From JALCLA01 sp965653565 (GTDB lineage: Bacteria > Pseudomonadota > Gammaproteobacteria > Xanthomonadales > Xanthomonadaceae): DNA of 64,000 nucleotides. Under the pieces are notes generated by a model, which was not told the DNA's origin, searched no databases, and saw nothing but the letters and a program-made list of their open reading frames with translations. Location of the stretch: contig CBFHAI010000008.1 of assembly GCA_965653565.1 (NCBI GenBank), positions 54,315-118,314 of the forward strand, read 5' to 3'. This document shows positions 55,401-64,000 of the stretch, in pieces (position 1 is the first letter of the stretch; every line of letters begins with the position of its first letter). The translations under genes were made by a program, and so were the position numbers.

Positions 55401-57386
55401 CAGCATCGCGACCTGGCGCCAGTCGAGGCCGGCGGTGAGGATCAGGCGATTGAAGCCATCGCTTTCGGCCTGGCCGCGCCAGATGCGATCGAAGGCGCTT
55501 TCGAAGCTGTCGCGCACGGTCTCGACATCGACGTCGCCGCGCGCGCTTTCGACCTCGAAATCCTGGATGTGGATGCGCGTATCGCCGACCTGCATCACGT
55601 ACGGATGCTCGGTGAGGATGCGCAGGCCCATGTTCTCCATCATCGGCAGCGCTTCGGACAGCGGAATGTCGCGACCCTGGCGATAGAGTTTGAAGCGCAG
55701 CTGCTTGCCTTCGGCGCGCGCCGGCCGGTACAGGCTCAGGCGCAGATCGTCCGCACCGCGCAGCGAGGCCGCGCGCTCGGCATCGGCCGCGGCGATTTCC
55801 GGCGTCACTTCTTCGATGTAGCCGGTCGGCAAGGCCTTGCCGTAGCGGTTGGCGAGTTTGAGGCCCTTGTCTTCGCCATGCCGCGCGATCAGCAATTCGC
55901 GCAGTTCGTCGTGCCAGTTGCGCACGATCTGCGCCAGGCGCGCTTCGATCGCGCCCTGATCGACTTCGGCACCGCCGGCTTTCGGGCGCACGATCAGATG
56001 CAATTGCGCGAGCGGCGATTCGCCGACCTGGATCGTGGTGTCGATGCGCTGGCCGTTGAGCGCTTCCATCAGCAGCGCTTCGATGCGCTGGCGCACGTCG
56101 GTGTTGAAGCGGTCGCGCGGGATGTAGACCAGCGCCGAATAGAAGCGACCGTAGCGATCGCGGCGCAGGAAAAGTTTGGTGCGGATGCGCTCCTGCAGGC
56201 CGAGGATGCCCATCGCGGTGCGGAACAGTTCTTCCTCGCCCGACTGGAACAGTTCGTCGCGCGGCAGGGTTTCGAGGATGTGGCGCAGCGCCTTGCCGCT
56301 GTGGCTGCCGGGTGCCAGGCCCGACTTCTTCATCACGTATTCGTAGCGCTCGCGCACCAGCGGGATGTCCCACGGGCGGCGGTTGTAAGCGCTCGAGGTG
56401 TACAGGCCGATGAAGCGTTGTTCGCCGTTCGGCTGGCCCTTGGCATCGAAACTCAGGATGCCGATGTAATCCATGTAGCCCGGCCGATGCACGGTGGAGC
56501 GCGCATTGGTCTTGGTGAGGATCAATGCATCGACCGAGCCCGATGCCGGCAGCGAATTGGCGGTGAGGCTCTTGAGCGAGCGCGGCTTGCCGGCGCGATC
56601 TTCGCTGCGCAGCAGGCCCATGCCGGTGCCGGATTTCGCGCGCAGCACGTCCTCGCCGTCGGCCTGCACCACTTCGTATTCGCGGTAGCCCAGGAAGGTG
56701 AAGTGATCGTCGGCGGCCCAGCGCAGGAATTCCTGCGCTTCGTTGCGGCCGGCTTCGTCGACCGGCATCTGACGTTTGTCGAACTGTTCGGCGATTTCGC
56801 GCAGCTTGGTGCGCATCGCCTGCCAGTCGACCACGCACGAGCGCACGTCGGCCAGCGCGGAAAGAATGTCGGCCCGGATGCGCTCGAGATCCTGCGGATC
56901 GGTCTGCCGATCGATCTCGACATGCATCAGCGATTCGAGCACGCCGTCGCCGAGCGACAGCATGTTGCCGCCCGGATCGCGGCGCAGTTTGAACACCGGA
57001 TGGCCGAGCACGTGGATCGCGATATCGTGCTGCGCCAGCGACATGCTGACCGTGTCGACCAGGAAGGGCATGTCGTCGTTGACGATCTGGATCACGGTGT
57101 GCGGCGAATCCCAGCCGTGCTCTTCCACCGTCGGATTGAAGATGCGGATCGCGACCTGTCCGGGCCGGCGCTCGCGCACGAAATCGAGGAAGCCGCGCGC
57201 CAGTGCGGCCCAGGCTTCCGGGCTGCGCAGCGCATATTCCTCGGCCGACATGCGCGCGTAGAACGCCTCCGCGAACAGCGCCGCCTCCTTGTAGCGCGGC
57301 GCGGGAACCGTGGCTTTCAGGGCCGCGAAAATGGGTTCGAGCGGAACGTCGTGGAGCGTGGCAGCGGCAGCGGGTTGGGCGCTCAT
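52446..57386 (-). CDS. gdhB: NAD-specific glutamate dehydrogenase, large (GDH-180) type
   Basis: 1646 residues, the size of the 180-kDa NAD-glutamate dehydrogenases. The long N-terminal part (about 1-700) holds ACT-like regulatory segments ([20 protein letters not shown]) and [20 protein letters not shown]. The catalytic domain (about 730-1230) shows [40 protein letters not shown] with the catalytic Lys, and [20 protein letters not shown]. The C-terminal 400 residues are helical. The enzyme deaminates glutamate to 2-oxoglutarate with NAD in the cytoplasm and is usually catabolic. A long complementary-strand open frame covers the whole gene and is a coding shadow. The gene symbol follows usage for this class and may differ by genus. 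Confidence 0.95.
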   Translation of the reverse strand: [1646 protein letters not shown]

Positions 57387-57516
57387 GGCCTGGCGTCTTG
57401 AGGGGCGAAAAGTAAGGAGCGGTATTGTGCCAGCCGGGCGCCGGCAGGGGCCAGCGCGGCGATCCCGCGAAGACGGCGATGCGGCAGCGTATGTGCGGGT
57501 TTTTATGCGGTTTTCA

Positions 57517-57546
57517 GGCCCGGCGCGCGTTAACGCGCCAGGCCCG
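57517..57546 (-). terminator. GC-rich hairpin after the acyl-CoA dehydrogenase gene
   Basis: On the minus strand GGGCCTGGCGCG, loop TTAA, CGCGCGCCGGGCC form a strong but slightly bulged stem 10 bases after the stop at 57556. The following bases contain AAAA and TAAAAA rather than a T-run. It separates the dehydrogenase from gdhB downstream and may end the transcript. Confidence 0.4.
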
Positions 57547-57555
57547 CCGAGCCGC

Positions 57556-58716
57556 TCAGCGCAGGCCGGTTTCGTTGCGCGCGATCACCAGGCGCTGGAT
57601 TTCGCTGGTGCCTTCGTAGATCTCGGTGATCTTGGCATCGCGGAAATAGCGCTCGAGCGGCATTTCCTTCGAATAACCCATGCCACCGTGGATCTGCACG
57701 GCCTGGTGCGTGATCCACATCGCCGCTTCCGAGGCGGTGAGCTTGGCGACGGCGGCCTCGGTGCTGAAGCGGGCGCCGCCTTTGTCGAACTCGCCTTTCT
57801 GCCAGGCCGCGCGCAGCGTCAGCAGCAAGGCCGCGTCGAGCTTGCATTTCATGTCGGCGATCTTGGCCTGCGTCATCTGGAAGGTGCCGATCGGCGCGCC
57901 GAAGGCCTTGCGTTCCTTCACGTAGGCCAGCGTCGCGTCGTAGGCGGCGCGCGCGATGCCGATCGCCTGCGAGGCGATGCCGATGCGGCCGGCATCGAGC
58001 ACGCTCATCGCGATCTTGAAGCCTTCGCCTTCGGCGCCGAGCACGTCTTCCGGACCGATCTGGAAATCGGTGAATTCGATTTCGCAGGTGGCCGAGGCGC
58101 GGATGCCGAGCTTGGGCTCGGTCTTGCCGCGATGGAAACCGGGCTTGGTGGTATCGACCAGGAACGCGGTGATGCCGCGCGCCCCCTTGCTGGCATCGCT
58201 CATCGCGAACAGCACGATGTACTTGGCGACCGGGCCCGAGGTGATCCAACTCTTCTTGCCGTTGATGACGTAGCCGCCATCGTCGCGGCGCGTGGCCTTG
58301 CAGCGCATCGCGGTGGCGTCCGAGCCCGACTGCGGCTCGGTGAGCGCGAACGCGCCGATTTCACGGCCCTCGGCGATCGCGCGCACGTATTTCTGTTTCT
58401 GGTCCTCGGTACCGAATTTCAGGATGCCGTTGCAGAACAGCGAATTGTTGACCGACAGGATCGTCGAATGCGCCGCATCGGCGGCCGCCACCTCGATCAA
58501 CGCCAGCACATAGCTGATCGGATCCATCCCGGCCCCGCCGTACTCGACCGGAACCTCGATCCCCATCAGCCCGTTCTCGCCGAGCGTGCGGATGTTTTCG
58601 AGCGGGAACTCGCCGGTGCGATCGTGATACTCGGCCGACGGCGCGACCTTCTCCTGCGCGATGCGGCGGGCGACGTCCTGGATCATCAGTTGTTCTTCGG
58701 TGAAGCGGAAATCCAT
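57556..58716 (-). CDS. Acyl-CoA dehydrogenase (short-chain type)
   Basis: 386 residues. Family motifs: FGALTEPQSGSDA-type AFALTEPQSGSDATAM, GYVINGKKSWITSGPVAKYI, AGRIGIASQAIGIARAAYDA, and near the C-terminus ITEIYEGTSEIQRLVIARN with the catalytic Glu in the position of short- and medium-chain enzymes. IHGGMGYSKEMPLERYFRD is typical. It is FAD-dependent and feeds electrons to electron-transfer flavoprotein. Substrate length is uncertain; short-chain or branched acyl-CoA is likely. It stands alone, with repeats upstream (58770-58967) and gdhB downstream on the same strand. Confidence 0.9.
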   Translation of the reverse strand: MDFRFTEEQLMIQDVARRIAQEKVAPSAEYHDRTGEFPLENIRTLGENGLMGIEVPVEYGGAGMDPISYVLALIEVAAADAAHSTILSVNNSLFCNGILKFGTEDQKQKYVRAIAEGREIGAFALTEPQSGSDATAMRCKATRRDDGGYVINGKKSWITSGPVAKYIVLFAMSDASKGARGITAFLVDTTKPGFHRGKTEPKLGIRASATCEIEFTDFQIGPEDVLGAEGEGFKIAMSVLDAGRIGIASQAIGIARAAYDATLAYVKERKAFGAPIGTFQMTQAKIADMKCKLDAALLLTLRAAWQKGEFDKGGARFSTEAAVAKLTASEAAMWITHQAVQIHGGMGYSKEMPLERYFRDAKITEIYEGTSEIQRLVIARNETGLR

Positions 58717-58769
58717 GGCGGCGGGTCTCTTTTAGGCAAACGGGGATTTTAGCGGGTGGACGAGGAGAA

Positions 58770-58967
58770 GGGGTTAGGGGCGAGTAGCGAGGGCGCTCGC
58801 ACGCAAGGCCTTCAACTCCGCAACGCCTGGTGCGGCGCGCCCTAATCACTCGTCTCTAGCCCCTGCGTAAAGTGGTTAGGGGCGAGTAGCGAGGGCGCTC
58901 TGCACGCAAGACTTCAGCCCGCCGTAACGCCTAGCGCAGCGCGCCCTCGCTACTAATCCCTATCCCC
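58770..58967. repeat. Two tandem palindromic repeats, GGGGTTAGGG family, copies B and C
   Basis: Copy B (58770-58864) and copy C (58872-58967) both open with GGTTAGGGGCGAGTAGCGAG, run through GCACGCAAG and AACGCCT, and close with GCGCGCCCT and an inverted version of the opening. They are thus about 100-base direct repeats, each palindromic in itself. They fill most of the gene-free stretch 58717-59044 before the ArsR/metH unit. Nothing else is seen there, and no SAM or cobalamin riboswitch was recognised. Confidence 0.65.
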
Positions 58968-59044
58968 GCTCTGCCCGCCCACCTTGACCCCTCCCAGTCG
59001 CCCCACCACAATCCATCCCTGAATCGCGATAAAAGGATGAATCC

Positions 59045-59974
59045 GTGGATCTCGACGCCTGGTCGATCTGCCTGCGCGTGCTGTCGGACCCGACCCGGGT
59101 GCGGCTGCTGGCGCTGCTCGAGCGCGACGAGTTGACGGTGGCCGAGCTGGCCTCGGTGACGCGGCTGGCGCAGCCGCGGGTGTCGACGCATCTGGCCAAG
59201 CTGAAGGAAAACGGGCTGGTGCGCGACCGCCGCTCGGGCGTCTCGGCCTACTACCGTTTCGACGAGAACGAGCTCGACGCGGCGCAGCGTTCGCTCTGGA
59301 AGGCGTTGCGCGAAGGCGCCGACGATCCGCTGCTGCGCGCCGATGCCGAACGTCTGCCGGAAGTGCTGGCGATGCGTGCGTCGGATCAGAACTGGGCCGA
59401 TTCGGTGGCCGGCGACATGGAGCGCCACTACTCGCCCGGCCGCACCTGGGAAGCGATGGCGCGCGCCGCGCTGCAATTGCTCGAAGCCGGCGATGTGCTC
59501 GACATCGCGTCCGGCGACGGCGTGCTGGCCGAGTTGCTGGCGCCGCGCGCCAAGCGTTACGTGTGCATCGATGCCAGCCCGCGCGTGGTCGCGGCAGCGG
59601 CCGAACGCCTGAAGCCGTGGCGCAACGTCGAAGTGCGCGAAGGCGATATGCACGCGCTGCAATTTCCCGATGCCAGTTTCGATCTGGTGTTGCTGATGCA
59701 CGCCCTCACCTATGCCGACAAGCCCGGCCAGGCGCTGATCGAATCGGCGCGCGTGCTGCGTCCCGGCGGCCGCCTGCTGGCGACGACGCTGGCGCGGCAC
59801 GAACACCGCGGCGCGATCGAACCCTACGGCCACGCCAACCTCGGCTTCACGCCGAAGGAGCTCGGCCGCATGGCGGTCAAGGCCGGCTTGAGCGTGGCGA
59901 GTTGCGACGTGGTGGCGCGCGAAAAACGCCCGCCGCATTTCGAAGTGGTTTCACTGCTGGCGAGAAAAGCATGA
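59045..59974 (+). CDS. ArsR-family regulator fused to a SAM-dependent methyltransferase
   Basis: 309 residues from a GTG with AAAAGGATGA upstream. Residues 1-95 are an ArsR/SmtB winged helix (CLRVLSDPTRVRLLALLERD, ELTVAELASVTRLAQPRVST, HLAKLKENGLVRDRRSGVSA); no obvious metal-binding Cys cluster is seen. Residues about 140-309 are a class I methyltransferase with the SAM loop VLDIASGDGVLAELLAP and VREGDMHALQFPDASFDLVL. The stop overlaps the metH ATG by 4 bases (ATGA). ArsR proteins that sense S-adenosylhomocysteine (SahR) control the methionine cycle in other proteobacteria, so this one may sense SAM or SAH through its methyltransferase domain and regulate metH (inference). Confidence 0.88.
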   Translation: MDLDAWSICLRVLSDPTRVRLLALLERDELTVAELASVTRLAQPRVSTHLAKLKENGLVRDRRSGVSAYYRFDENELDAAQRSLWKALREGADDPLLRADAERLPEVLAMRASDQNWADSVAGDMERHYSPGRTWEAMARAALQLLEAGDVLDIASGDGVLAELLAPRAKRYVCIDASPRVVAAAAERLKPWRNVEVREGDMHALQFPDASFDLVLLMHALTYADKPGQALIESARVLRPGGRLLATTLARHEHRGAIEPYGHANLGFTPKELGRMAVKAGLSVASCDVVAREKRPPHFEVVSLLARKA

Positions 59975-61050
59975 AGACGTTGCCCTGGCTGAACCCCGCG
60001 CGCACCGCGGCGCTGCTGCACGCGCTCGACCAACGCATCCTGATCATCGACGGCGCGATGGGCACGATGATCCAGTCGTGGCATCTCGACGAGCCCGACT
60101 ATCGCGGCCAACGTTTCGCGCCCGGCTTCGACAGCACGCACGAACACGGTCCGACCTGCAGCCACGATCTGAAAGGCAACAACGATCTGCTGCTGCTGAC
60201 GCGGCCGGACGTGATCGCCTCGGTGCACACGGCCTATCTCGAAGCCGGCGCCGACCTGGTCGAAACCAACACCTTCAACGCGACCTCGGTGAGCCAGGCC
60301 GACTATCACCTCGAACATCTGGTGTACGAACTCAATCGCGAAGGCGCGCGCCTGGCGCGCGAGTGCTGCGACAACGTCGAGAAAAAAACTCCCGACCGCC
60401 CGCGCTTCGTGATCGGCGTGCTCGGACCGACCAGCCGCACCGCGTCGATCAGCCCGGACGTCAACGATCCGGGCTTCCGCAATACCAGTTTCGACGAACT
60501 GCGCGGTACGTATCGCGTCGCGATCGACGGCCTGATCGACGGCGGCGCCGACGTGCTGATGGTCGAGACGATCTTCGACACGCTCAATGCGAAAGCCGCG
60601 TTGTTCGCGATCGAGGAAGCGTTCGATGCGCGCGGCGCGCGCCTGCCGATCATGATTTCCGGCACCATCACCGACAAATCCGGCCGCACGCTTTCCGGCC
60701 AGACCGCGGAAGCGTTCTACGCCTCGATGACGCATGCGCGTCCGCTCGCGATCGGTTTGAACTGCGCGCTCGGCGCCGACGACCTGCGCGAGCATATCGA
60801 GACGCTGGCGCACGTGGCCGACTGCTACATCTCCGCGCATCCGAACGCCGGCCTGCCGAACGCCTTCGGCGAGTACGACGAAACGCCCGAACAGATGGCG
60901 GCGACGCTGCGCGAATTCGCGACCTCGGGACTGCTGAATCTGGTCGGCGGTTGCTGCGGCACCACGCCTGCGCATATCCGCGCGATCGCCGCCGCGGTGC
61001 GCGACGTGCCACCGCGCCGCGGCCGCAACGACGCGCGCCTGGCCGCGTGA
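59971..61050 (+). CDS. metH: Methionine synthase, homocysteine-binding part (split MetH)
   Basis: 359 residues corresponding to the first module of MetH. Motifs: ILIIDGAMGTMIQSWHLDEP, PDVIASVHTAYLEAGADLVE, TNTFNATSVSQADYHLEHLV, and the zinc/homocysteine cysteines in GLNCALGADDL and NLVGGCCGTTPAHI. In Escherichia coli this module is the N-terminus of one 1200-residue chain; here it is its own gene, with a stop, 16 bases before the second part. This split form is known in Xanthomonadales. It acts in the cytoplasm with the second part to make methionine. Translation is coupled to the ArsR-methyltransferase gene by an ATGA overlap. Confidence 0.93.
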   Translation: MKTLPWLNPARTAALLHALDQRILIIDGAMGTMIQSWHLDEPDYRGQRFAPGFDSTHEHGPTCSHDLKGNNDLLLLTRPDVIASVHTAYLEAGADLVETNTFNATSVSQADYHLEHLVYELNREGARLARECCDNVEKKTPDRPRFVIGVLGPTSRTASISPDVNDPGFRNTSFDELRGTYRVAIDGLIDGGADVLMVETIFDTLNAKAALFAIEEAFDARGARLPIMISGTITDKSGRTLSGQTAEAFYASMTHARPLAIGLNCALGADDLREHIETLAHVADCYISAHPNAGLPNAFGEYDETPEQMAATLREFATSGLLNLVGGCCGTTPAHIRAIAAAVRDVPPRRGRNDARLAA

Positions 61051-61066
61051 GCACGACACACCGCAC

Positions 61067-63790
<2,724 letters not shown>

Positions 63791-63862
63791 TGGGGGGCAT
63801 TGTTTTTGTGTTGTTGTCTGTGGTGTTGAAGCGTCTGCGTCTTCGCGACTCCACGCCAACCT

Positions 63863-64000
63863 GCGTCATTCCCGCGTAGGCGGGAATTCAGTGACTTTGA
63901 AGCGGTTCGCTTCCCTCTTGTTTGATGCGGCTTCGCGAGTTTCGTCCCCCTCAGCGGGGGACGAGTCACTTTCTTTGCTTGTGCAAAGAAAGTAACAAAG
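63863..64000. repeat. Composite intergenic repeat: GTCATTCCCGC unit and two hairpins
   Basis: GTCATTCCCGCGTAGGCGGG near 63865 belongs to the family at 52326. Further on, GTCCCCC and GGGGGAC (63944-63962) and then CTTTCTTTGC and GCAAAGAAAG (63969-63992) form two perfect hairpins. The second type is a very common repeat in this lineage as I recall it. No gene is seen after metH up to the window end. Confidence 0.55.

Noticed and set aside
52293..57401. Open reading frame of about 1700 codons on the plus strand opposite gdhB
   Set aside because: It mirrors a strongly conserved gene on the minus strand, is rich in Arg, His and Gln without domain signatures, and is a typical shadow in GC-rich DNA.
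58717..59044. SAM or cobalamin riboswitch before the metH unit
   Set aside because: The region is filled by palindromic repeats and a short leader; no conserved riboswitch core could be recognised.

Overview
The window is GC-rich, densely coded DNA. Its gene content points to a gammaproteobacterium of the Lysobacterales (Xanthomonadales), most likely the Rhodanobacteraceae side (inference). Pointers are a methionine synthase split into two genes, a giant NAD-dependent glutamate dehydrogenase, a fused alpha-beta 2-oxoacid dehydrogenase E1, a small membrane protein of a type I associate with xanthomonads, and several palindromic intergenic repeat families. I see no rRNA, tRNA, CRISPR array, prophage or insertion sequence.

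Layout, left to right. 1-1866: truncated EamA/DMT exporter divergent from a LysR regulator. 2098-6512: secreted DUF1800/DUF1501 pair meeting a secreted beta-helix protein. 6739-14567: a three-gene unit encoding an HbpS/GlcG-type lipoprotein, an outer-membrane beta-barrel and a 1296-residue decaheme cytochrome with a C-terminal LVIVD propeller; this looks like an envelope redox system. 14630-15278: repeat element, broken HigB-like toxin and surviving antitoxin. 15332-17277: S74-chaperone surface protein plus a small secreted partner. 17497-20302: two DGPF/YCII proteins, a PhnB-like protein and an ECF42-type sigma factor. 20328-22001: secreted metzincin-like protease and a small anchored partner. 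22410-29946: receiver protein with a degenerate GGDEF domain, xseA, an acetolactate-synthase-like enzyme with an aldehyde dehydrogenase, and a cyclase-FHA protein. 29995-36833: E1, a secreted orphan protein, glutaryl-CoA dehydrogenase, a glycine-zipper protein, a DUF6116-like protein and TatD.

37118-50332 is one long leftward unit: HlyD/MacA adaptor, ATPase, three 800-residue FtsX/MacB permeases, second ATPase, NtrC-type activator and histidine kinase. A sequence matching the sigma-54 consensus base for base lies just before the first gene, so the unit probably carries its own sigma-54 activator in an autoregulated export or envelope-defence circuit. 50499-58716 holds 5'-nucleotidase, NAD kinase, the glutamate dehydrogenase and an acyl-CoA dehydrogenase. 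59045-63790 is an ArsR-methyltransferase fusion overlapping the split metH pair.

Two cross-cutting signals stand out. A short motif, (I/L/V)(F/L)x(D/N)GFE, sits at the mature N-terminus or extreme C-terminus of five unrelated secreted proteins. The HbpS/porin/decaheme-propeller unit has no named counterpart that I can recall. These two and the sigma-54-controlled three-permease operon are the best candidates for undescribed biology. All functional calls rest on reading the sequence; no database search was run.
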